Under the pieces are notes generated by a model. The model searched no databases. It was given only the letters and a program-made list of their open reading frames with translations, and was not told the DNA's origin. The translations under genes were made by a program, and so were the position numbers. 64,000 nt of DNA from Flavobacterium kayseriense (GTDB lineage Bacteria > Bacteroidota > Bacteroidia > Flavobacteriales > Flavobacteriaceae). The DNA is taken from assembly GCF_014305095.1 (NCBI RefSeq), contig NZ_JACRUI010000003.1, positions 186,001-250,000 of the forward strand. The letters are read 5' to 3'. Positions 36,174-43,751 of this stretch are shown piece after piece. Position 1 is the first letter of the stretch; each line of letters opens with the position of its first letter.

Positions 36174-36208
36174 AAAAAAAGATTGCATTTTTTAGACAAT
36201 CTTTTTAA
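36174..36208 (-). terminator. Terminator of metallo-beta-lactamase/rhodanese copy 2
   Basis: AAAAAGATTG pairs with CAATCTTTTT across an A/T-rich loop, with a T-run on the minus strand, about 20 bases after the stop at 36229. Confidence 0.65.
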
Positions 36209-36228
36209 AATAGAAAACAATATATTAT

Positions 36229-37644
36229 TTACAATAGTGTTGTTGGACAAACATAATCTGACTTTAAAAGTTTGGTGTTTTTGATTTCGGCAAAGCCTCC
36301 AATAACATCAACAAAATTATCCCAACCCCTTTGTTTTAAAATTGATGCAGCAATCATGCTGCGATATCCACCGGCGCAATGCAAAATGAATTTTTTCTCT
36401 TTTGGAAATTCTGCTAAGTGATTATTGATTTCGTTTAGCGGAACATTAATTGCCCCAATTAGATGTTCGGATAAAAATTCGCTTTTCTTTCTAACATCAA
36501 AAATAAGTGTTTCATCAAAGTCAACAGCGTCTTCTAATTGTTTTGCTGTAATTCTGTTTATGGTATCCAATTCAAAACCTACTTTTTTCCAGGCATTTAT
36601 TCCTCCATTCAAATAACCAATAGTGTGATCATATCCAATACGGGAGAGACGTATCATACTTTCTTCTTCCTTGCCAGTTGCAGTGACTAATAAGATTTCT
36701 TGTTTAATATCCGCAATCATTTCGCCCACCCACATTGCAAAACTTCCATCTAAACCAATGTTAACACTATTAGGTATAAAACCTTCTGCAAATTCAGATG
36801 CGTCACGAGTGTCAAGTATTAAAGCTCTAGTTTCGTTTGCTACTACTTCAAATTCGGTTGGATTTAAAGGTGTTTTAGCTTTTTTTAGTATCGCATCTAA
36901 ACTGTCATAGCCATTAATATTCAGTAATACGTTGGCTGGAAAATAGGCGGGAGGATTTGTTAAACCGGTTAATACAGCGGTAACGAATTCATCTTCGGTC
37001 ATTTTTGGATTCAGGGCATAATTTGTTTTCTTTTGGTTGCCCAAAGTATCTGTAGTTTCTTTACTCATCATTTTCCCGCATGCCGAACCCGCACCATGAT
37101 TTGGATATACAATTAAATCGTCTGACAACGGCATAATTTTAGTTCGCAAAGAATTATACAAATGACGCGCTAATTTGTCTTGAGTTAAATCAGCAACGAC
37201 ATGTTGAGCTAAATCTGGACGGCCAACATCACCAATAAAAAGGGTGTCTCCGGTAATAATTCCGTGCTCTTTTCCGTTTTCATCAATTAATAAAAAAGTA
37301 GTACTTTCCATGGTGTGTCCAGGAGTATGAATCACTTTTACTTTGTAGTTGCCAATTTCAAAAATTTGTCCGTCTTGGGCAGAAATAATTTCGTAAGCTG
37401 GTTTTGCAGTCGGTCCATATACTATTTTCGCATTAGTTTTTTTGGCTAAATCCAAATGTCCTGAAACGAAATCAGCGTGAAAATGAGTAAGAAAAACATA
37501 TTTTATTTTGGCATTGTCTTTAAGCGCTCTATCAATATAGGGCTGCACTTCTCTTAAAGGATCAAAAATTGCGGCTTCACCATTATTTTCAATATAATAA
37601 GCTGCGTGAGCAATACAACCTGTGTAAATTTGTTCTATTTTCAT
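36229..37644 (-). CDS. Metallo-beta-lactamase/double rhodanese protein, copy 2
   Basis: 471 residues; same layout as the neighbouring copy but well diverged. THFHAD at 53-58, HTPGHTMES, YPNHGAGSACGKM, a degenerate first rhodanese (LDTRDASEFAEGFIPNSV) and an active second one with HCAGGYRS. It probably has the same chemistry, persulfide oxidation with sulfur transfer, on a different donor. The -7 box TACATTTG (37700-37693) and two operator-like palindromes lie upstream, making it the most elaborate promoter of the set. Confidence 0.9.
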   Translation of the reverse strand: MKIEQIYTGCIAHAAYYIENNGEAAIFDPLREVQPYIDRALKDNAKIKYVFLTHFHADFVSGHLDLAKKTNAKIVYGPTAKPAYEIISAQDGQIFEIGNYKVKVIHTPGHTMESTTFLLIDENGKEHGIITGDTLFIGDVGRPDLAQHVVADLTQDKLARHLYNSLRTKIMPLSDDLIVYPNHGAGSACGKMMSKETTDTLGNQKKTNYALNPKMTEDEFVTAVLTGLTNPPAYFPANVLLNINGYDSLDAILKKAKTPLNPTEFEVVANETRALILDTRDASEFAEGFIPNSVNIGLDGSFAMWVGEMIADIKQEILLVTATGKEEESMIRLSRIGYDHTIGYLNGGINAWKKVGFELDTINRITAKQLEDAVDFDETLIFDVRKKSEFLSEHLIGAINVPLNEINNHLAEFPKEKKFILHCAGGYRSMIAASILKQRGWDNFVDVIGGFAEIKNTKLLKSDYVCPTTLL

Positions 37645-37692
37645 AATTGAATTTTTTTGAATTAATGCTGTTTTAGATTTATAAGATTAGAG

Positions 37693-37785
37693 CAAATGTA
37701 TAAGACACTTTTAAAATCCAAAGTGATAATTATCATGAAAAAATAACTATAATATCAGTAAATATAGTATGTGACAAAAGTCACA
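37693..37785 (-). promoter_or_regulatory. Double Crp/Fnr-type operator with perfect -7 box
   Basis: The -7 box TACATTTG on the minus strand at 37700-37693. The perfect palindrome TGATAATTATCA at 37724-37735 is centred exactly 29.5 bases upstream of it. A second, perfect TGTGACAAAAGTCACA palindrome at 37770-37785 is centred 48 bases further up. The nearer site has the Fnr form TGAT-N4-ATCA, the farther one the Crp form. Confidence 0.75.
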
Positions 37786-37825
37786 GAGAAAAATCAAGCC
37801 GTGCGTTTTTATTTACTATGTACAA

Positions 37826-37850
37826 AAAAGACCATCACAAGGATGGCCTT
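37826..37850 (-). terminator. Imperfect hairpin below the peroxiredoxin relic
   Basis: AAGACCATC / GGATGGCCTT with one mismatch and a T-run on the minus strand. It would have terminated the relic gene at 37894. Confidence 0.45.
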
Positions 37851-37893
37851 AATTTAAAATTTACTAGAATTTTTTATATGATTTTTGTGCCAA

Positions 37894-38095
37894 TTACCAG
37901 ACAATCATTTCTAAATTACTTTTCTTTCTTTCGGCTGATCCTTCAACAGTTTTAAGAGCAGGAACAATTGCTTTATCTCCCGGCTGCCAGTCCACAGGCA
38001 TTGCTGCTTTATACTCGTCAGAAGTATGCAAGGCTAGAGGAGAACGTTTAATCTCAGCCCTATTTCTACCGAGATTTAAAGGGTATGCACTTCTT
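37894..38095 (-). pseudogene. C-terminal fragment of a peroxiredoxin
   Basis: The minus strand reads NLGRNRAEIKRSPLALHTSD, then EYKAAMPVDWQPGDKAIVPAL and ends EMIVW-stop at 37894. This is the C-terminal domain of an AhpC/1-Cys type peroxiredoxin (the TPVDWKPGD segment is diagnostic). The N-terminal two thirds, with the peroxidatic cysteine, are missing, and a stop lies just upstream. A degenerate operator (38182-38197) remains in place above it. Confidence 0.75.
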
Positions 38096-38181
38096 TCGCT
38101 GAAACTTCCATTTTATATTAATTTTAAAATACGTAAGTGAGTGTTTAGGCTGCAAATAGGAGGGAGTTAACTGGTTTTAAT

Positions 38182-38197
38182 GGTAATATATATCACG
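38182..38197 (-). promoter_or_regulatory. Degenerate Crp/Fnr-type operator above the peroxiredoxin relic
   Basis: Plus-strand GGTAATATATATCACG keeps the TCAC half, but the other half has decayed. A sequence close to the -7 box (CCTATTTG on the minus strand, 38161-38154) lies at about the right distance. Confidence 0.45.
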
Positions 38198-38201
38198 TAA
38201 G

Positions 38202-38240
38202 GAAAAAAAATCCCTTTCAATTTTACTCAAAAGGGATAAC
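38202..38240 (-). terminator. Terminator of the sulfide:quinone oxidoreductase gene
   Basis: TCCCTTT (38211-38217) pairs with AAAGGGA (38230-38236), with eight T on the minus strand after the stem, about 34 bases beyond the stop. Confidence 0.7.
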
Positions 38241-38269
38241 AAACAAATAAAATATATCGGTACTAAGTA

Positions 38270-39544
38270 TTACGCAGTTCCTTTTAGAATTTTATTCCAA
38301 TATAACCAAGGTAAAACTTTTGTTTTTAGGATCCACATGGCCCAATTAGGTTTTGCCTGATTTATTGGAAAAGTCATTTTTGGTGTATTTGTATAATCAA
38401 ACTCGGCTAACATTAATTTTCCGTATTGAGTAGGAATCGGGCAGGCGCTGTACCCATCATATTGTGCTGTGCCTTTCTCATTATCCATAAATGCCAGAAG
38501 ATTGGTAACAACCACCGGAGCTTGTTTGCGTATAGCGGCTCCAGTTTTACTGCACGGTGCATTGGTGCAATCTCCTAGAGCAAACACATTTGCAAAACGA
38601 GTATGCTGCATGGTGTTTTTATCAATTTCCACATATCCAAATGGATTTGCAGAGTCACTTAATGGACTGCTTTTTATAAAATCAGGAGCTGATTGTGGTG
38701 GAACTGTATGGCATAAATCGAAATTCAATAGTACTTTTTTAAATTCCTTATCAGGGCTGTTTTCTACTATACCGTAGCAGCCAGCATTTTCAGAAGATAA
38801 TTTCTGATTTAGGTTTTCATCAATTTCTTTAGTTTCAAATTCAACTGTTTTCTTTTCGCCATCTATCGCTGTAACATTAGCACCATAGTGGACGTGAATA
38901 TTATATTTAGCTACAACTTTTTTTAGTGTTTCAGCATATTCTTTAACACCAAATATTACGCTTGCTCCAGAAATATAATGGATATCGCACTTGTCCAAAA
39001 TTCCTTTTTTACGCCAATAATCGCAAGCCAAATACATGATTTTGTGAGGTGCTCCTCCACATTTAATAGGTGTTGTTGGGTTTGTGAAAATTGCCGTACC
39101 ACCTTTAAAATTTTCAATCATTTCCCATGTGTAGGGTGCGTGTTGAAAAGAGTAGTTACTGCTGACACTATTTTTGCCTAATGTATCTTTTAATCCTTTA
39201 ATTTTATTCCAATCCAGTTGGATACCAGGGCAAACAATCAAGTAATTATAGGTGAATTCTTTACCCGAAGAACATCTTATTTTATTTTCGTTTGGCATAA
39301 ATTCGTTTACCGCTTCTTTGATCCAAGTAGTATTATTTGGAATTACATCTTTTTCATTTCGAACGGTCTTTTTGATGTCAAATATACCAGCACCAACAAG
39401 TGTCCATGCGGGCTGATAATAATGTTTTTCAGATGGATCAATTATTCCAATGTTTAGATTACTTCTTTTAATAAGTAACTGTGAAGCGACAGAAAGTCCT
39501 GCATTTCCACCTCCTATAATTAATATTTGATAATGATTGGCCAT
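38270..39544 (-). CDS. Sulfide:quinone oxidoreductase (SQOR-like, type II)
   Basis: 424 residues. The FAD-binding loop GGGNAG (11-16) opens a two-dinucleotide-binding-domain flavoprotein. Candidate catalytic cysteines are Cys162 in PIKCGGAPHKIMYLA and Cys326 in ALGDCTNAPCSKTGAA; both positions match the two redox cysteines of mitochondrial-type SQOR. It oxidises H2S to a persulfide and passes electrons to quinone at the inner membrane; the C-terminal LPWLYWNKIL is a membrane-contact helix. The persulfide produced is the substrate of the neighbouring metallo-beta-lactamase/rhodanese enzymes. Confidence 0.9.
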   Translation of the reverse strand: MANHYQILIIGGGNAGLSVASQLLIKRSNLNIGIIDPSEKHYYQPAWTLVGAGIFDIKKTVRNEKDVIPNNTTWIKEAVNEFMPNENKIRCSSGKEFTYNYLIVCPGIQLDWNKIKGLKDTLGKNSVSSNYSFQHAPYTWEMIENFKGGTAIFTNPTTPIKCGGAPHKIMYLACDYWRKKGILDKCDIHYISGASVIFGVKEYAETLKKVVAKYNIHVHYGANVTAIDGEKKTVEFETKEIDENLNQKLSSENAGCYGIVENSPDKEFKKVLLNFDLCHTVPPQSAPDFIKSSPLSDSANPFGYVEIDKNTMQHTRFANVFALGDCTNAPCSKTGAAIRKQAPVVVTNLLAFMDNEKGTAQYDGYSACPIPTQYGKLMLAEFDYTNTPKMTFPINQAKPNWAMWILKTKVLPWLYWNKILKGTA

Positions 39545-39604
39545 TTTTTTTCGATTTGATTTTAAAATAACAATATAAATTTATATAATTTACACCTGTA
39601 TTCT

Positions 39605-39620
39605 TGTGACTTATGTCACA
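39605..39620 (-). promoter_or_regulatory. Crp/Fnr-type operator of the SQOR gene
   Basis: Plus-strand TGTGACTTATGTCACA, with -7 box TAAATTTA (39583-39576, one mismatch) at the standard distance. Confidence 0.75.
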
Positions 39621-39628
39621 TAAGGATA

Positions 39629-40426
39629 TTATTTTAGGAATAACTCTTTCGTAATAATATAAATACCCATTACCAAAACGAACCAACCAAAAGCAGGTTT
39701 TAATTTTGCACCGTCAATCTTTTTCGATAGTGCAGTACCAATGAAAATTCCAACAATTGCAAAACCAGAAATGGTAAATAGAAACTGCCAATCAATTATA
39801 CTTTCTCCACCTTCTCCAAAAAAGCCTATTAATGATTTGGCGGCAATGATTACAAGCGATGTTCCCACCGCTTCTTTCATGGGTAATTTACTCAGAATAA
39901 CTAACGCTGGAATTATTAAAAATCCTCCACCGGCACCAACTAAACCTGTAATAATTCCAACAATTGCACCTTCAATAAGTATTAAAGGATAATTAAATTT
40001 TTGTTCTCCGGCTTCTTCTATGGTGATTTTTTTGTCTTTTTTAATCATAGTGTAAGATGCTATAACCATGATTAAAGCAAAAAATAACATTAAAAAAAGA
40101 TCTTTTGTGAGTGTGAAACTTCCTGTTGAAAAGATTTCTTTAGGTATCGCAGGAACAATATAAGCTCTTGTGCTAAAAACGGCAATTATGGATGGAATAC
40201 CAAAAACAATGGCTGTTTTTATGTTTACCAACCCTTTTTTAAAATAACCAACAGTTCCTACTGCGCTGGTTAAACCAACAATAAACAAAGAATAAGCTGT
40301 TGCTAATACCGGTTCAACTGCAAATAAATAAACTAAAACAGGTACAGTAAGAATAGAACCACCGCCACCTATCAGCCCTAGAGCAACGCCTATTAGAATT
40401 GACGCAAAATAACCTATATATTCCAT
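39629..40426 (-). CDS. TauE/SafE family sulfite/sulfonate exporter
   Basis: The start is placed at ATG 40426 (MEYIGYFASILIGVALG). The longer frame to 40489 would begin inside the operator and upstream of the predicted transcript start. About 265 residues with eight hydrophobic segments and the family's glycine-rich repeats LIGGGGSILTVPVLVYL and LVGAGGGFLIIPALVIL. Likely exports sulfite formed from persulfide oxidation. Last intact gene before the Crp/Fnr relic. Confidence 0.88.
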   Translation of the reverse strand: MEYIGYFASILIGVALGLIGGGGSILTVPVLVYLFAVEPVLATAYSLFIVGLTSAVGTVGYFKKGLVNIKTAIVFGIPSIIAVFSTRAYIVPAIPKEIFSTGSFTLTKDLFLMLFFALIMVIASYTMIKKDKKITIEEAGEQKFNYPLILIEGAIVGIITGLVGAGGGFLIIPALVILSKLPMKEAVGTSLVIIAAKSLIGFFGEGGESIIDWQFLFTISGFAIVGIFIGTALSKKIDGAKLKPAFGWFVLVMGIYIITKELFLK

Positions 40427-40474
40427 AATTATAAATTTTATACTGCAAATATTGTTTGTTAAAACTTTATAATC

Positions 40475-40490
40475 TGTAACATTTATCACA
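40475..40490 (-). promoter_or_regulatory. Crp/Fnr-type operator of the TauE gene
   Basis: Plus-strand TGTAACATTTATCACA, with -7 box AATATTTG (40453-40446, one mismatch) at the standard distance. Confidence 0.7.
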
Positions 40491-40499
40491 TAAGGAAAT

Positions 40500-40925
40500 T
40501 TATTTTAAAAGTTTGCTAGTACTACGATGCATTTTTAGTATCCTTTGTTGCTCTAGTTTTTTGAATAATCTTGAAATAACTTCAATAGAAGTTTGTAGGT
40601 CATTTGTAAATTCTTTATACCACAATTTAAATTATCACAATAACAAGCAACTCTCGGCCCTTTTAAGTAAACATCTAAGCATTCCTCCATTTCTTTAACA
40701 GCTATACTGTCAATTACATCACGTACTTCCTTAAATCTACATTGATACATATCAATTACAAATTCATATCCATTATGATGTTGCAACATCTATTTATCCA
40801 TCAATCGCAATGGCACCATAATTAATTCTTCACTCTCAGCTACCTTTGCTATAATTTGGCTTTTTAAATTTTTTGTTGCACGTACCATTGAAATAGCATA
40901 GGTTTGACTTGGCTGTAAATACTAC
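40500..40925 (-). pseudogene. Decayed Crp/Fnr-family regulator, 5' end lost at a repeat junction
   Basis: From 40903 the minus strand reads QTYAISMVRATKNLKSQI and IAKVAESEELIMVPLRLMD, then a TAG where many relatives have Trp. In the same frame follow MLQHHNGYEFVIDMYQCRF and KEVRDVIDSIAVKEMEECL, which match the end of the cNMP-type sensor domain and the dimer helix. After a frameshift near 40625, YKEFTNDLQTSIEVISRLF and KKLEQQRILKMH form the winged helix with its recognition helix. The N-terminal half of the sensor domain is absent: the gene stops at about 40925, where the 125-bp repeat begins. Probably the former regulator of the sulfur genes. Confidence 0.85.
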
Positions 40926-40933
40926 TAATGGAA

Positions 40934-41060
40934 ATAACTATCTGCAAATAAAGCTAAATAAACAGAAAGAAGAATCCCAGTTGAAATGCTGTTTTATGAC
41001 ATTTTAACTGGGATTCTTTGTTTTATTTTATGATGTTTTGTGAAATCTATTTCCCGATAC
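40934..41060 (-). repeat. 125-bp hairpin repeat, copy 2, at the sulfur/defence island junction
   Basis: Over 90% identical to 1658-1783, including the inverted repeat AGAATCCCAGTT...AACTGGGATTCT with the same loop. The right end on the minus strand is TTGTATCGGGAAATAG, sharing TGTATCGG with the mnmE 3' end and with copy 1. It separates the truncated Crp/Fnr relic (left) from the defence genes (right). Confidence 0.75.
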
Positions 41061-41169
41061 AATATCTAATTTATCAGTATTTGTAAGGCTTTAGTAGGGT
41101 AGAGGTGTACAAAAAGAGTACTTAATATAGTAGAATACTCATTTGTAAAGACAGTAAAAGAAATAATAG

Positions 41170-41811
41170 CTATTTAAATTGGAGAATAATTTCTTCAAAA
41201 TCCTCCTTTATAAACTCCCAATATTTCCCTTTGCAACAAATAGGATTAAAATCTTCATCAGCTTGTTCAAAGGATGTAAAGTTTTTAATTATTAAATCTT
41301 TGTCATGTGAATAAGGATATCTTTGCTTGTGCAAATCTAACATTTGACTAATATCGTAAGACTCAAGTAAATCATGTAAATCCCAAAAGTCTTTTTTTCT
41401 TCCCCCTCGTTGTACAACATCTATTTTCATAGCAATAATTTCCTCAATAGTTGCCATTCTAATACCGTCAACTTCAACGTAGTGTTGAATATAAGTGTCT
41501 GTGTAATATATATCTAGCTTTACTGTGTTTTCTTTATTTTCTCCAATAAAATAAGATTTTCCCATTGCTGGAATTGTATTCAAAAAGTCTACATATTGAA
41601 AGTTTTCTTGTAGATAGTTTTCAATCGAATTAAAATCTAATGCTCCATATTCTGAATCACTGAATAAATCAATGTCAATGGATTCTCTGTGGCCTATTTG
41701 TAAACTCAATGCTGTACCGCCTACGAGTCTAAAATTATTAAATACATCGGATTTCATTAATTTTAGTAAGCTATTTTTCAATAAATCGTTTACAGTACTA
41801 TAATGTAGCAT
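41170..41811 (-). CDS. AbiEii/AbiGii-type nucleotidyltransferase toxin
   Basis: 213 residues. The nucleotidyltransferase core is plain: LVGGTALSLQIGHRESIDIDLFSD (about 30-52), with GG-T and DxD (IDIDLF). IEEIIAMKIDVVQRGGRKKDFWDLHDLLE is the family's second conserved block. AbiEii toxins transfer nucleotides, in known cases to tRNA, and cause abortive infection or growth arrest. The start shares one base with the stop of the upstream HTH gene, the usual antitoxin-first arrangement. Confidence 0.88.
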   Translation of the reverse strand: MLHYSTVNDLLKNSLLKLMKSDVFNNFRLVGGTALSLQIGHRESIDIDLFSDSEYGALDFNSIENYLQENFQYVDFLNTIPAMGKSYFIGENKENTVKLDIYYTDTYIQHYVEVDGIRMATIEEIIAMKIDVVQRGGRKKDFWDLHDLLESYDISQMLDLHKQRYPYSHDKDLIIKNFTSFEQADEDFNPICCKGKYWEFIKEDFEEIILQFK

Positions 41812-42308
41812 TATGTAGTTTCTTTATTTTTGTAAATAGTGTATGGCTTTCGGATTGTTTGTGCAAGTGCATCTTTAATTCTAACACTTTTATAGAAACG
41901 ATTAATTTCTTTTTTTTCTATATCATTACCACGTTCAAATATCCGTTTAATAACTGCTACACTTTGTTTTTGCCAGTCAATTTTAGAAATATCGGTATCC
42001 CAAAATAAAGATTTTCTTAAAAGAGTTAAGTCTGGAGTATTTTGTTTTGCTTTACTTTTTTCTTCCTTAATATCAAAATAGGTTTGTAGAAGGGCAAGAG
42101 ATCCTTCTTCTAAACTTAGTTTTTCTTCAATTTTTAAAGCTAGAGCTATATTGAGTTTCCTTCTGCCTTTAGTAATTGCATTTATTGTTTGTGGATGCTC
42201 ACCAATTGAAAGGGCAAAAGGACGCTGTGAAATCGCTTTTTTGTCAAGTAAGCGTTCCAATATTATCCCAGGGTGTATGCCTTTATATTTTTCGACCAAT
42301 GTTTTCAT
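41811..42308 (-). CDS. XRE-type antitoxin of the nucleotidyltransferase pair
   Basis: 165 residues. Residues about 12-65 are an HTH of the HigA/plasmid-addiction type (LERLLDKKAISQRPFALSIG ... ITKGRRKLNIALALKIEEKL). The C-terminal 100 residues are charged and probably bind the toxin. It precedes and abuts the nucleotidyltransferase gene. Expected to autorepress its promoter. Confidence 0.85.
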   Translation of the reverse strand: MKTLVEKYKGIHPGIILERLLDKKAISQRPFALSIGEHPQTINAITKGRRKLNIALALKIEEKLSLEEGSLALLQTYFDIKEEKSKAKQNTPDLTLLRKSLFWDTDISKIDWQKQSVAVIKRIFERGNDIEKKEINRFYKSVRIKDALAQTIRKPYTIYKNKETT

Positions 42309-42429
42309 ACTACAAATGTAAACAATTTTGTTTACACTATTGTAAAGACTATACTAAAATTAGTATTTTGGCAAAATTGATTTAGAAAAAATATTTAAAT
42401 AGGTATAAAATAAAAAACAACCTATTCTC

Positions 42430-42443
42430 CGCAAAAATGCGGT
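42430..42443. repeat. Short hairpin between toxin-antitoxin modules
   Basis: CCGCA/TGCGG stem (CCGCAAAAATGCGG) in the gap between the two toxin-antitoxin units. A weak terminator for the HigA-like gene at most. Confidence 0.3.
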
Positions 42444-42500
42444 GAATAAGTTGTTTATTTGCCGCATTATTAGAGCGTATCTTTATTAATTTCAATTTTT

Positions 42501-42857
42501 TTACGCACTATGTAAAAAGACTTCTGCTGGAATACCAAAAAAGTTTTTAAGCTTTTGAGCCATCTTTAGGGTGATTTCACGCTTGCCAGATAGTATTGCT
42601 GATACGTGTCCTTTACTCCCAATAATAGGTTCTAAATCTTTATTTTTTATACCCATTTCTTCCATTTTTATTTTGATAACTTCTAAGGCATCGAGTTGGG
42701 GCATAGGATAGTTTTTATCTTCAAAATCTTTTATCAAAATAAGTAAAACACCTAGTTCGTCATCTTCTGGCGTGTCGGGTTCTGCGTGAAATATTTCCAT
42801 TGCACGCTTTACGGCTATTTTATGTTCGGCTTCGGTTTTTATTACTTTCCAATTCAT
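42501..42857 (-). CDS. HigA-type antitoxin without an adjacent HigB
   Basis: 118 residues. The N-terminal EHKIAVKRAMEIFHAEPDTPEDDELGVLLILIKDFE is the COG5499 HigA N-domain and the HTH follows (MGIKNKDLEPIIGSKGHVSAILSGKREITL). In standard HigBA pairs an RNase toxin gene of about 100 codons lies beside it. Here the upstream neighbour is the SecB-like gene, so this is an orphan or serves as a second antitoxin of the chaperone module. Confidence 0.85.
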   Translation of the reverse strand: MNWKVIKTEAEHKIAVKRAMEIFHAEPDTPEDDELGVLLILIKDFEDKNYPMPQLDALEVIKIKMEEMGIKNKDLEPIIGSKGHVSAILSGKREITLKMAQKLKNFFGIPAEVFLHSA

Positions 42858-42905
42858 AGTATAAAAATTAATTGTTTACCGTTTTTAAAATCTGTAAAGT
42901 ATGTG

Positions 42906-43349
42906 TTATCGTTTACTTTTTAATAATTCAGCAGCATTAATAACTGGCAAGATAACTGATTGTAAGTAAGTGTTTTTCCATTGTGAGAACATCATTCCTC
43001 TCAATGTAGAAAAGGAAATAGCTAAAAGCGTGGTCACAAAAACACCTTCAAACAAAGGTTTTTCATTGTGAATTTGGTAATGGCTGTTTAGATCTTCTAT
43101 TTTAAAGAAAAAATCAAATTCATAGTTGCCACCTTGATTTATAGATTTACCATCTATAACCGCAACAACATCAAGGAAAAGTCTAATTTTAACCAATTCT
43201 TTTTCTAGATTGTGCATCATGTTATGTGCTACTTTTATGTCATAAGTAGGTTTTACATTTAATTTTTCATCCAGTAGAGAAGTATCTTCTTTTACTGTTT
43301 TGATCTTTGTTAAATGAATTTTGGATGGTATTATTTGCGTATTGTCCAT
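42906..43349 (-). CDS. SecB-like chaperone of a toxin-antitoxin-chaperone module
   Basis: 147 residues. The core strands and the end LFEGVFVTTLLAISFSTLRG ... LQSVILPVINAAELL follow the SecB pattern (a beta-sheet, then a helix with a Thr/Ser-Arg-Gly turn and a PVIN strand). There is no secA/yajC or other export gene nearby. It lies 3 bases downstream of an HTH antitoxin gene and behind a putative toxin gene, the order found in toxin-antitoxin-chaperone systems where a SecB homologue keeps the antitoxin folded. Assignment rests on pattern reading only. Confidence 0.65.
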   Translation of the reverse strand: MDNTQIIPSKIHLTKIKTVKEDTSLLDEKLNVKPTYDIKVAHNMMHNLEKELVKIRLFLDVVAVIDGKSINQGGNYEFDFFFKIEDLNSHYQIHNEKPLFEGVFVTTLLAISFSTLRGMMFSQWKNTYLQSVILPVINAAELLKSKR

Positions 43350-43352
43350 TAC

Positions 43353-43745
43353 TTAAGATACTTTTTTATCCAAACTGCTTTCAGTTACAAATACTTCTGA
43401 GTTTTCAAAAGCGGTTTCTTCTAAATCATCTTCTTGGTTTACATAGACTTTTAAGTACACAAATTCTTTTTGTGGTTCAATGTGAATAATATCATCGCCC
43501 AGAACGGTTTCTATTTTAGTAATTGTTTTTGTGGTAAAAGTATGGGTACCCGTGAGCCATTTACTAATTTCAGATGGTTTTTTGTCTAACATGCGTGCTA
43601 GATCCGCAGGTTTTAAACCACGCTCTTTTAGCATTTCATGAATTTTATGGGCTATGACAAGATTTTTTTCTACTAATCGTGCTATTTCAGGACTTCCATT
43701 ATCGGTGAGCCAAGTGTTAATTATATTGTTTTCTGGGAATTTCAT
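43353..43745 (-). CDS. HTH antitoxin with C-terminal chaperone-addiction-like tail
   Basis: 130 residues. The HTH lies at about 28-82 (IHEMLKERGLKPADLARMLD, then KKPSEISKWLTGTHTFTTKTI). A tail of about 45 residues rich in acidic and hydroxyl residues follows (FVYLKVYVNQEDDLEETAFE), unlike compact HigA proteins. In chaperone-dependent antitoxins such a tail makes folding depend on the SecB-like partner. Cotranscribed between the toxin (6-base gap) and chaperone (3-base gap). Confidence 0.75.
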   Translation of the reverse strand: MKFPENNIINTWLTDNGSPEIARLVEKNLVIAHKIHEMLKERGLKPADLARMLDKKPSEISKWLTGTHTFTTKTITKIETVLGDDIIHIEPQKEFVYLKVYVNQEDDLEETAFENSEVFVTESSLDKKVS

Positions 43746-43751
43746 AATTTC

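Noticed and set aside
40934..41060. 125-bp repeats as ends of one insertion sequence
   Set aside because: The copies are in the same orientation 39 kb apart with no transposase between them in a matching arrangement; att-like ends fit integrase action better.
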